Positions 32,489 through 40,278 of a DNA stretch of 64,000 nt are shown here, in pieces (position 1 is the first letter of the stretch; the number at the start of each line of letters is the position of its first letter). The stretch is from an uncultured Armatimonadota bacterium (GTDB taxonomy: Bacteria > Armatimonadota > Fimbriimonadia > Fimbriimonadales > Fimbriimonadaceae), in the NCBI GenBank assembly GCA_903927345.1, contig CAIYMO010000011.1, forward strand, positions 38,418-102,417, given 5' to 3'. The notes beneath the pieces were generated by a model, which saw nothing but the letters and a program-made list of their open reading frames with translations, had not been told where the DNA came from and did not search any database. The position numbers and the translations under genes are program-made.

Positions 32489-33963
32489 GACGTGAACGTG
32501 GAAGCGCATTGATGATGGGAGTCACTGCAGTCTTCGGCTGCATGATGATCGGGATCTCGGTCGTTGGTCTCCAAGCATCCGAGACGTACAAAGCTCAACG
32601 TGTCAGAAAGCAGGCGCAAGCGTTCGCGCTGGCCGAGTCCGGCGTCGAATATGCACGTCGATGGCTACTAGATCAAGCAGCTCCTCCAGCCGGAACTCAG
32701 TCAATTGGTTTGACTGATAATCCGATTGAGCTGGGAGATGGGACGTTTACCGTCTCCGTCGTTCCGGATCTAAACAACCCAACAAACCGACTGAAAACCT
32801 ACATCCTCAGGTCAACTGGTCAAGTCGACGGAGTGACCCAGAATGTGGACGTTAAAATGCGCTCGCAGTCGTTTGGTCGGTACGCATACTTCTCGGATCA
32901 AGAATCTGCAAGCCCAATGTCCAGCCCAATTTGGTTTGGTCAGAGGGATAAAATTCGGGGCCCGTTCTTTACGAATAACACTAACTTTTCGTGGACGAAC
33001 ATCGACAACACCAACCCGCAGCGACCCATCTTTGATGCGTCGGTAGACATGAACGGTGATCGAATCAACTACATGCAGACGGCACCTCGGTCCGATGCCG
33101 ACTTTCTCGCGCTTTACAGCTTAGGGCGCAGTGCCGTTAAGCTCGCTGTTGATCGAATCGAGTTACCGTCTACAACAACAGTTCAGGCCAATGCGGCTTG
33201 GGGAGCAACTTCGGGACACCCAACAACCCAGGGCGTCTACGTTCCTGCAACTGGGGGCATCTACGTCGTCGGAAGCGCGAGCGTACTTCTCGAAGCACCA
33301 TCGCAATACGTTCAGGTTGTGAAGATCACACAAGGTTCGACAACAACCACGGTGAGCATCGACCTAGCGAGCAAGCAAACCACTGTGACGACTCCAACCA
33401 ACACTTCTACCCGAGCAGGAATCGGCACCGGCGTCTTGTTCGTCACCGGTGACATCACGAGCCTAAAAGGCACCATGGCAAACTCAATCAACGGCTCTAC
33501 ACCGGTGAAGAGTGCGATGACAATCGCTGCCGACGCAGCTGCAGGAAAGAACATCACGATTACCGGAGATGTGGAGTATCTAACCCCCTCAAACCCTGAT
33601 ATCGCCCCGGATCAAGGCAACAATCTCGTTGCCGGAATCATGGGACTCTATGCAAACAAGATTCGCGTTGGAACCGCCGCTGGTGCCAACGTCCGAATCG
33701 ATGGGTTGGTCATGGCGGGCTCATCAGTCCGATCCGATGGGGGTTTTGGCGCCGACTCGTACGACTCTCGAAGCCCAGGAACATTGATCATTAATGGGGG
33801 CCTAATCCAGAAAGTCAGAGGTCCAGTGGGCACCTTCCGAGGTAGCACTCAGGTGTCTGGGTTCATTAAGGACTACTATTACGATGAACGGATGATGGAC
33901 ACTCCACCCCCGTTCTTCCCTACAACTGGAAAGTACGATATGCTCAGCTGGAAGCAGAAGTAA
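32485..33963 (+). CDS. PilX-like protein with large extracellular domain
   Basis: A 492-residue protein starting MRRERGSALMMGVTAVFGCMMIGIS, an N-terminal hydrophobic helix after a basic leader, followed by RKQAQAFALAESGVEYARRWLLDQ, which matches the PilX/PilZ-linked 'AEAGxExA' pattern. The following ~430 residues are Ser/Thr/Gly-rich beta structure without a known domain; a GGIYVVGSASVLLEAPSQYV stretch suggests repeated strands. Unlike the two preceding genes the leader lacks the strict FTLxE box, so processing is uncertain. The 3' end overlaps the convergent sirtuin gene by 20 bases. Confidence 0.6.
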   Translation: MRRERGSALMMGVTAVFGCMMIGISVVGLQASETYKAQRVRKQAQAFALAESGVEYARRWLLDQAAPPAGTQSIGLTDNPIELGDGTFTVSVVPDLNNPTNRLKTYILRSTGQVDGVTQNVDVKMRSQSFGRYAYFSDQESASPMSSPIWFGQRDKIRGPFFTNNTNFSWTNIDNTNPQRPIFDASVDMNGDRINYMQTAPRSDADFLALYSLGRSAVKLAVDRIELPSTTTVQANAAWGATSGHPTTQGVYVPATGGIYVVGSASVLLEAPSQYVQVVKITQGSTTTTVSIDLASKQTTVTTPTNTSTRAGIGTGVLFVTGDITSLKGTMANSINGSTPVKSAMTIAADAAAGKNITITGDVEYLTPSNPDIAPDQGNNLVAGIMGLYANKIRVGTAAGANVRIDGLVMAGSSVRSDGGFGADSYDSRSPGTLIINGGLIQKVRGPVGTFRGSTQVSGFIKDYYYDERMMDTPPPFFPTTGKYDMLSWKQK

Positions 33964-34627
33964 GCAGGTCGCGAACCAAGCGCGGCACACCAATGGTAGC
34001 CGGCTCCGCGATCACTTCAAATCCTGGTCGACCCCTCAAGTTAGGTTTAGGGTCGACCAGGATTTTTCGTTTTGCCGGCGTGATATCAAGCAGTCCAGCC
34101 GCAGGATACACGCTCAAGCTTGTGCCGATAACAATGAATACGTCTGCCGATTCAGCTAAGATCATCGCCTTATCCCAATCGTAAGGAGTCTCTTCGAAGA
34201 AGCAGATATGGGGTCGGAGCTGGTGGCCGTCGGCAGCGAGATCACCGAGATGAATGTCCCCGCGAATCTCTTGTTGCTCTTCAAAGTCGAAGGTGCTCCG
34301 TGCCTTGAAGATTTCTCCGTGGATATGCAGAACCCGATGACTCCCGGCACGCTCGTGGAGATCGTCAATGTTTTGAGTGATGACGTTTGTCGTGTAATGA
34401 GTGCCAAGCTCGGCGAGAGCAAAGTGAGCAGCGTTCGGCTCGACTTGAGCAACCTCCTTCCGTCGGAAGTTATAGAAATCGAGAACGCGCTCAGGATGCT
34501 CAGCAAACGCACGAGGGGTGCAAACTTCCTCGATGCTATAGCCTTCCCATAATCCGTCGTCGTCACGAAAAGTCTTGAGTCCAGACTCGCGCGAAATCCC
34601 GGCACCAGTGAGGACGACGATATGCAT
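33944..34627 (-). CDS. cobB: NAD-dependent protein deacylase (sirtuin)
   Basis: A 227-residue Sir2-family deacylase that removes acyl groups from lysines with NAD+. The start is at the ATG giving MHIVVLTGAGISRESGLKTFRD, since the family begins just before GAGIS. NAD pocket and catalysis: GAGISRESG (8-16), TQNIDDLHERAG (84-95), catalytic His at 103 in HIHGE, GTSLSVYPAAGL near 171. The zinc-binding cysteines (two CxxC pairs) are missing between residues ~110 and 140; instead the segment holds acidic residues. Such zinc-free members are known in related sirtuins. Divergent from the GDSL gene. Confidence 0.88.
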   Translation of the reverse strand: MHIVVLTGAGISRESGLKTFRDDDGLWEGYSIEEVCTPRAFAEHPERVLDFYNFRRKEVAQVEPNAAHFALAELGTHYTTNVITQNIDDLHERAGSHRVLHIHGEIFKARSTFDFEEQQEIRGDIHLGDLAADGHQLRPHICFFEETPYDWDKAMILAESADVFIVIGTSLSVYPAAGLLDITPAKRKILVDPKPNLRGRPGFEVIAEPATIGVPRLVRDLLTSASS

Positions 34628-34738
34628 CGGAGTGCAAGCATATCCAAAATACTCGTCGCAAAGTTCAACCAGCATGCCCCCCTCGAGGAGAGCCGCCAAC
34701 TAGCGCGATTTGCAAACTGTTTGTGGCAAACTGCGACT

Positions 34739-35419
34739 ATGCTGACTTCTCTGGCATTCGTATTAGCTTCTCAAGTTTCCATAATCCCAGCAAACCGCAT
34801 GGGTGAGGCGTGGTGGAAGGATCGTCACGACCGATGTGTTGCTCAAACCAAGCAGGGTGGACACGAACTCATCTTTATCGGTGACTCGATCACCCAAGGC
34901 TGGGAAGGCGGCGGAAAGGCAACCTGGGACAAGTACTACGGGTCGCGTAAAGCAGCGAACTACGGATTTAGTGGAGACCGAACCGAGCATGTACTTTGGC
35001 GCATGGAGAACGGCGAGATCGTCGGTGAGAAACCAAAGGTCGCGGTCATGATGATCGGCACCAATAACATTGGCCACGGCTCTTCGGACGCCGCCGCCAC
35101 CGCACTGGGAGTCAAAACCATCGTCGGCAAGCTCCGGACAGCAATGCCTGCGACCAAGATCCTCCTTCTAGGAATCTTCCCACGAGGCGCAACTGCCACC
35201 GACAAAATGCGAATGGACGTCGCCTCCGCGACTGCTCAGTTCTCATCGTTGGCTGATGGCAAAAACGTTTTCTTCCTTGACATCGGTCGCGCCTACGTCA
35301 GCAAGGACGGCGACATGTGGAAGGGCCTCATGCCTGACCTTCTCCACCCCAATCCAGCTGGATACGAAGTCTGGGCTAAAGCAATGGAGCCAACGCTCAA
35401 GAACTTGCTCGGCGAGTAA
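34739..35419 (+). CDS. Secreted GDSL-type esterase
   Basis: A 226-residue SGNH/GDSL hydrolase with an N-terminal MLTSLAFVLASQVSIIPANRMG signal sequence; I start at this ATG rather than a longer frame that crosses the sirtuin start. Block I is FIGDSITQGWEG near residue 43 with the nucleophilic Ser; block III is MIGTNNIGHGSS near 102; block V with DLLHPNPAGYEVWAKA near 201 contains the Asp-x-x-His pair. It resembles PAF acetylhydrolase-like or carbohydrate esterases. Substrate unknown. A terminator follows. The gene begins with a CAAACT element 6 bases before ATG. Confidence 0.88.
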   Translation: MLTSLAFVLASQVSIIPANRMGEAWWKDRHDRCVAQTKQGGHELIFIGDSITQGWEGGGKATWDKYYGSRKAANYGFSGDRTEHVLWRMENGEIVGEKPKVAVMMIGTNNIGHGSSDAAATALGVKTIVGKLRTAMPATKILLLGIFPRGATATDKMRMDVASATAQFSSLADGKNVFFLDIGRAYVSKDGDMWKGLMPDLLHPNPAGYEVWAKAMEPTLKNLLGE

Positions 35420-35432
35420 CGAGCCATCTGAT

Positions 35433-35469
35433 CGCCCCTCCCACCGTCAGCGTGCGAGGGGCGTTTTTA
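35433..35469 (+). terminator. Terminator after the GDSL gene (may also serve pdxT)
   Basis: Stem CGCCCCTC / GAGGGGCG (35433-35440, 35456-35463) with a 15-base loop and a TTTTTA tail; it lies just before the convergent pdxT stop. Confidence 0.8.
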
Positions 35470-35470
35470 T

Positions 35471-36034
35471 CTAAAACGTGGTGAACCACTCGTGCAACCG
35501 AGTGTCGTCCGTCAACTCAGGGTGGAAACTGGTTCCAAGAATCGTTCCTTGCCTCACGGCCACTACTTTTCCATCATAACGGGCGAGCACTTCCGTCAGG
35601 TCCCCGTATTCAGTCACGATAGGAGCACGGATAAAGACTCCCTCGACTGGCTCACTCAGGTTCGTCATACTCACCGGAGCCTCGAACGAGTGCACCTGAG
35701 CTCCGAAGGCGTTCCGCCGAACAGTGATGTCCAGTAGTCCTAAAGTGAACTGATCTCGCCCCTCCACTTTCTTGGAGAGCATGATCATGCCCATGCAAGT
35801 TCCCCAAATTGGCATTCCCGCCGCTGCTCGTTCCTGAATCGCATCCGCGAGCCCGTAACGCTGAAGTAGCAAACCGACGGTTGTGCTCTCTCCTCCAGGA
35901 ATAATCAGACGTTCGACTTTCGCGAGGTCTTCCGGAGTGCGAACCTCAATCGTCTCGGGCGGATTGGAGAGAGACTTTAGAGAGTGGATGTGCTTCTCGA
36001 AATCACCTTGGACAGCCAGAACTCCGACGCGCAT
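35471..36034 (-). CDS. pdxT: Pyridoxal 5'-phosphate synthase glutaminase subunit
   Basis: PdxT (187 aa) hydrolyses glutamine and channels ammonia to PdxS for PLP synthesis. The start is the ATG giving MRVGVLAVQGDFEKH, the canonical N-terminus. The oxyanion box is IIPGGESTTVG near residue 43. The nucleophile is in IWGTCMGMIMLS near 73, and the His/Glu pair is in GTSFHPELTDD near 168. Residues correspond to the Cys-His-Glu triad. The synthase partner pdxS is not in this window. Divergent from the arginase gene with only 26 bases between start codons. Confidence 0.93.
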   Translation of the reverse strand: MRVGVLAVQGDFEKHIHSLKSLSNPPETIEVRTPEDLAKVERLIIPGGESTTVGLLLQRYGLADAIQERAAAGMPIWGTCMGMIMLSKKVEGRDQFTLGLLDITVRRNAFGAQVHSFEAPVSMTNLSEPVEGVFIRAPIVTEYGDLTEVLARYDGKVVAVRQGTILGTSFHPELTDDTRLHEWFTTF

Positions 36035-36060
36035 ATACCCTTGAAGGTACCCTCTGGGGC

Positions 36061-37014
36061 GTGATCGAGATACACAGCGTTCCTTACGATCTCGGAGGCG
36101 CACGACAAGGGAGTCGGCTCGGGCCAGATGCTTTGCGACTGGCAGGCTTAGTGCCAACATTGACCGAGGTCCTCGGCGAGAACTCTGTTTCGGTTGGTAG
36201 GCGAATCACGACCAATTTGGATGTCGAACGCGGGGATACTGGGCTACCATTCGTTGATCCCCTGATGTCGGTATTGGAGCCGTTGCGCGCTACGACACTT
36301 GACTCACTCTCGGCTGGCCGCCTTCCCATGATGCTTGGCGGAGAGCACAGCTTGTCCGTGGGGCCGATCTCCGCGTGCCTTGAAAAGTATGGTTCCGAGC
36401 TAGCCGTGTTCTGGATTGATGCTCATGCAGACATCAACACTCCAGGAGTGAGCCCCTCACTCAACGTCCACGGAATGCCTTTGGCTTTACTCGCCGGATA
36501 CAACAGTGGATCAACCGACACCGCGATTGATTCCGATTGGCAACGACTTCAGTCAGTAGTTGGGGCAACTCACTTGCCTCTTTCTAATGTTTCATGGTTA
36601 GGGCTTAGGGATGTAGATGAAGGAGAACAGCTCTCCGTCGCCCAAGGCTTCCCAGTCTCCATGCACCGGATTGATCGCTACGGCATCGTTGATGCTTGGG
36701 AACGAATTGTTCAGCGGATCAAGGACTGCGGCTGTAAGTATCTCTACGTATCGTTCGATGTTGACGTCATGGACCCAATCCTCGCACCTGGCACCGGGAC
36801 TTCGGTTCGTGGCGGTTTAACCTACCGTGAAGCACACCTGCTCGCAGAGCTTATGCACGACACACTCTCCTCTCCCACCGCGCCGTTCACACTGGTCGGC
36901 TTGGACTTGGTCGAAGTTTCTCCGATTCACGACACGAACAATCAAACCGCAACAGTCACCGTCGAGTGGGTAGCAAGTTTGTTCGGGAAGCGAATTTTGT
37001 GGGGTGCACAATGA
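36061..37014 (+). CDS. rocF: Arginase-family ureohydrolase
   Basis: A 317-residue binuclear manganese enzyme, most like arginase (arginine to ornithine and urea). Metal motifs: GGEHSLSVG near residue 93, WIDAHADINTP near 119, and SFDVDVMDPILAPGTGTSVRGGLTYREA near 230, in all of which the Asp/His ligands are intact. NVHGMPLALL near 136 and LVGLDLVEVSPIHD near 278 favour arginase over agmatinase. GTG start, with TACCCT 7 bases upstream. Its stop overlaps the kdsD start by 4 bases, which makes an odd operon pairing. Confidence 0.9.
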   Translation: MIEIHSVPYDLGGARQGSRLGPDALRLAGLVPTLTEVLGENSVSVGRRITTNLDVERGDTGLPFVDPLMSVLEPLRATTLDSLSAGRLPMMLGGEHSLSVGPISACLEKYGSELAVFWIDAHADINTPGVSPSLNVHGMPLALLAGYNSGSTDTAIDSDWQRLQSVVGATHLPLSNVSWLGLRDVDEGEQLSVAQGFPVSMHRIDRYGIVDAWERIVQRIKDCGCKYLYVSFDVDVMDPILAPGTGTSVRGGLTYREAHLLAELMHDTLSSPTAPFTLVGLDLVEVSPIHDTNNQTATVTVEWVASLFGKRILWGAQ

Positions 37015-37973
37015 GTCAACAGTTTGGTAAGAGAGTCATGCTGCAGGAGGCCGATGCAGTCGTCTCCTGTGCAAATTCACTCGGTGTCGATTTTAGTTCG
37101 GCAGTCGAATGGATCCTTGGCTGTACAGGCCGCGTTATCTGCTGTGGCATCGGTAAGTCTGGACACATCGCGAACAAGACCGCGGCGACCTTAGCCTCGA
37201 CCGGAACTCCCTCATTCTTCCTCCACGCCGCAGAAGCTGTGCACGGAGATTTGGGAATGGTGACCGAAAGAGATATCGTCCTGCTCTACACTCATAGCGG
37301 AGAAACCGATGAGCTAGTGCGCCTATTTCCCTCGTTCAAGTCGTCAGGTGCCCGAACGATACTCATCACTGGTCGGCCCGGCTCCACGGCGGCTCGTCTG
37401 AGCGATTTGATTCTTGACACCGGGGTCAAGGAGGAAGCATGCCCGAACAACCTTGCTCCAACTACAAGTACGACGGTCATGCTCGCGCTTAGTGATGCTC
37501 TCGCGATTGCCGTCATGGAGTCTCGCGGATTTGGGAAAGAAGATTTTGCAAAGTATCACCCAGCCGGAGCCCTCGGTAAACGACTTCTTCTCACAGTCGA
37601 ATCGGTGATGCGCCCTCTAGCCGATACAGCAGTCTCATCGGTAACCGATCCAGTTCTCGTTGTCATGAAGGCAATCGCCACTGCTGGAGTCGGGGCGTCT
37701 TGTGTGCTTAATCAGCAGCAGGAGCTGCTAGGATTTGTCACTGAAGGCGACCTTCGTAGGCACCTTCTCAAGACGCCAATCAATATCGATGCAACTGCCG
37801 AAGAGTTTATGACTCGAAACCCAGGCACCATCGAACCTGATTTGCTGGCCATTGAGGCCCTCGAAGTTTTCCAGAACTATCCGATCAAAATTGGTGAGCT
37901 GCCGGTCGTGAAAGATGGAAAAGTTGTCGGACTTCTAATGCTGAAAGACCTTATGCGCTCGGGGATCGTCTGA
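37011..37973 (+). CDS. kdsD: Arabinose-5-phosphate isomerase (KpsF/GutQ family)
   Basis: A 320-residue enzyme that converts ribulose-5-phosphate to arabinose-5-phosphate for KDO synthesis. The SIS domain starts with GRVICCGIGKSGHIANKTAATLASTGT near residue 38, then AAEAVHGDLGMV near 73, and YHPAGALGKRLL near 181. Two CBS repeats fill the C-terminal third (SVMRPLADTAVSS and EEFMTRNPGTIEPD). The presence of this step supports an LPS-type outer membrane. It is coupled to the upstream arginase by an ATGA overlap and followed by a GH2 gene after 8 bases. Confidence 0.92.
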   Translation: MSQQFGKRVMLQEADAVVSCANSLGVDFSSAVEWILGCTGRVICCGIGKSGHIANKTAATLASTGTPSFFLHAAEAVHGDLGMVTERDIVLLYTHSGETDELVRLFPSFKSSGARTILITGRPGSTAARLSDLILDTGVKEEACPNNLAPTTSTTVMLALSDALAIAVMESRGFGKEDFAKYHPAGALGKRLLLTVESVMRPLADTAVSSVTDPVLVVMKAIATAGVGASCVLNQQQELLGFVTEGDLRRHLLKTPINIDATAEEFMTRNPGTIEPDLLAIEALEVFQNYPIKIGELPVVKDGKVVGLLMLKDLMRSGIV

Positions 37974-37981
37974 ACATAGGG

Positions 37982-40192
37982 ATGAGTTTGCAGGTAACGC
38001 GCTGGACAGTTGATTATGGCGAGGGCCAAGTGCGCGAAGTGCGTGTTCCGCATGCGTGGCGACAAGAAGTTGACGTCCGATGGGAAGGGCCGGCAGTCTA
38101 CAAAACGCTCGTTGATATCCCCGTCCGTCCGTGCAAACTAAGGTTCCACGGTGTCTCCTACCACTGCGAAGTAGAAATTGACGGCAAACTAGCCGGCACC
38201 CACAGCGGCATCTGGGACGCCTTTGACGTTTCGCTTGATGAATTCAAAGGTAGGCGAGTCGAAATCTCGGTCAAAGTCACGAAGAACGGTGGTTTGGCGT
38301 TCCCCGTCACCGAAACCCTCAGTGGCTTCCTCCCCTATGTCTTCCATACGTTTGGAGGTATTTTCCGCCCCGTTGAAATTGTTGACGTCAACACCCCGTT
38401 GACTCACCGCATTGCGAAGAGCCGGTACCAGATCTCGGGAAACCGTATCCAATGTGATAAGAAGCCCCTCGAAATTCGTGGCAATCTACATTGGGGTTGG
38501 TATCCAGAAACTGGTTCGCCACACCCCACATCTGACATGATCGATCGCGAGATTGAATATGTCCAATCGCTTGGGTTCAATACAGTCAAATTCTGCCTGT
38601 GGCTCCCCCCGCACTACTATCTAGAAGCGTTGGCGCGCAAGGGAATGCACGCTTGGGTCGAGCTTCCGTTCTGGAAGCCTTCGGCAAAGATGTTCGAGGA
38701 TCCCCATATCGAGCGTGAACTCGAAGCGATTGTTCGGCAGTACGCCCACCACCCCAACATTGCCGCGTGGACGGTTGGGTGCGAGCTCAGCAATGGTCCG
38801 GTCGATTGGCGTGACCGCTGGACTCGGAAGGTAGAGGCACTGACTGGGTGCCCAGTGGTAAAAGACAACTCGGGTGGAGCCGAGATGTACGGAGGCGATC
38901 CGCGAGAGTTCGGCTCCTTCGAAGACTTCCATCCTTACGGCGAGGTTCACCATTACCCAGGTCTGTTTGATAGCCTTAGTTTGGGAGCAAGAACCCACAA
39001 GCCGATTCTTTTGGGCGAAACAAACGACTATGATTTCCACCGCGACCTCGCTCAGGTTGCCGAGATCATGCCGTTCTGGGCGAGCGCCATGGGTGAGCTC
39101 AACGATCAGGGCGTTCGCTGGCAATACGACATCCCCAAGTTCATCCACTCAAACCGATTTGCCCACGAGCCAGACACTAACCACCACCAAGCCTTGATGG
39201 CAGCCAGTCACGAGAAGGGACTTTTTGTCCGCAAGAGGGTTACGGAGCACCTTCGAGCCCACTCTGACATCGGCGGCTATATTCTCACCGGTCTTCGTGA
39301 TACGCCAATCTCCAGTAGCGGAATCCTAACGGACTGGGCTCGGCCACGGTTCTCGCCTTGCGAGTTCGCCGATTGGAACGCCGACGAAGTGCTGTTCCTG
39401 ATTCCAAGCCGAGACCCGATGTGGACCCGTGGCGGAAATCGAGTTGGCTACCGAGACCTCTTTAACTACTTCAGCCAACAGCCAATCCACATCAAAGTGG
39501 GTATCGCCACCCCAGAAGGCACAAAGGGAGCACTGATTTGGCGAGTAACGAAGCCGGGTGGGGAAGTCGTCACCCAGGGTGTTTCAAACCAGATCGCCGT
39601 GCCTCATGGCTCCCACGAAGTAGCCCAGGTTTACGTTGAGTCGCTGACCGCAGGTGAATACGCCTTGGATGTCTCCTTCGGAGACGTCCACAACCGCTGG
39701 AAGCTATTCGTCCACGACCGTCCGGACTTTACCGGCGCCCACCTTCTGTGGCCAGATGACCGCTACGATGGCGTGAAATTCGGTTCTGAGGGCGTCGCCG
39801 TGGCTGTCGGCTGGCGAGACTCGGTTTGGGCTCGAACAAAGGCCGGACTTCCTACCGTCGTCCTTGTCGACGGCGAAGGCGGCAAGGCGGCTCCGTTCTG
39901 GCGAGAATCAATCACAACTCCGGCTGATCCCTGGGAGCAGGCACTCGCATTCTGCCCAGACCAAGTTCTGGACTTAAAGTGGCTCGAAAAGGGCGGGAAG
40001 CCCACCTGGCTTCAAACCAGGATCGATACACGAACTTACGAGGAAGCCCCCTATATCGCGAGGGTTGGCAGCACGGTGCTTACGACGTACCGACCACACG
40101 GAGGGCACGGCTCGCAACCAATCTATGCGAACGGCAACCCAGCCGGCTTAAGTCTGCTCGCCGACCTCATCAAAATTGCCGCCACGAACTAG
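37982..40192 (+). CDS. Glycoside hydrolase family 2 protein with atypical acid/base motif
   Basis: A 736-residue clan GH-A glycosidase (beta-galactosidase, glucuronidase or mannosidase type). The N-terminal jelly-roll sugar-binding domain contains the VPHAWRQEVDVRWEGPAVYKT segment, and the Ig-like linker leads to the TIM barrel with EIRGNLHWGWYPETG near residue 161. The expected acid/base dyad Asn-Glu appears as Cys-Glu in WTVGCELSNG near 259, and the nucleophile is probably the Glu in ILLGETND near 343. No signal peptide is visible. It is the last gene of the arginase-kdsD run. Confidence 0.8.
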   Translation: MSLQVTRWTVDYGEGQVREVRVPHAWRQEVDVRWEGPAVYKTLVDIPVRPCKLRFHGVSYHCEVEIDGKLAGTHSGIWDAFDVSLDEFKGRRVEISVKVTKNGGLAFPVTETLSGFLPYVFHTFGGIFRPVEIVDVNTPLTHRIAKSRYQISGNRIQCDKKPLEIRGNLHWGWYPETGSPHPTSDMIDREIEYVQSLGFNTVKFCLWLPPHYYLEALARKGMHAWVELPFWKPSAKMFEDPHIERELEAIVRQYAHHPNIAAWTVGCELSNGPVDWRDRWTRKVEALTGCPVVKDNSGGAEMYGGDPREFGSFEDFHPYGEVHHYPGLFDSLSLGARTHKPILLGETNDYDFHRDLAQVAEIMPFWASAMGELNDQGVRWQYDIPKFIHSNRFAHEPDTNHHQALMAASHEKGLFVRKRVTEHLRAHSDIGGYILTGLRDTPISSSGILTDWARPRFSPCEFADWNADEVLFLIPSRDPMWTRGGNRVGYRDLFNYFSQQPIHIKVGIATPEGTKGALIWRVTKPGGEVVTQGVSNQIAVPHGSHEVAQVYVESLTAGEYALDVSFGDVHNRWKLFVHDRPDFTGAHLLWPDDRYDGVKFGSEGVAVAVGWRDSVWARTKAGLPTVVLVDGEGGKAAPFWRESITTPADPWEQALAFCPDQVLDLKWLEKGGKPTWLQTRIDTRTYEEAPYIARVGSTVLTTYRPHGGHGSQPIYANGNPAGLSLLADLIKIAATN

Positions 40193-40221
40193 TTGCTTCT
40201 CAGAAGTCCGCTGATAGGCAC

Positions 40222-40265
40222 AAAAAAAGTTGCCACCCTAAGCGTTTAGGGTGGCAACTTTTCTT
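40222..40265. terminator. Bidirectional terminator between the GH2 and tig genes
   Basis: A perfect 16-bp inverted repeat AAAGTTGCCACCCTAA / TTAGGGTGGCAACTTT with a 3-base loop, flanked by A-run and T-run sides; it works for both converging transcripts. Confidence 0.9.
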
Positions 40266-40278
40266 ATTGAGGTTGAGC

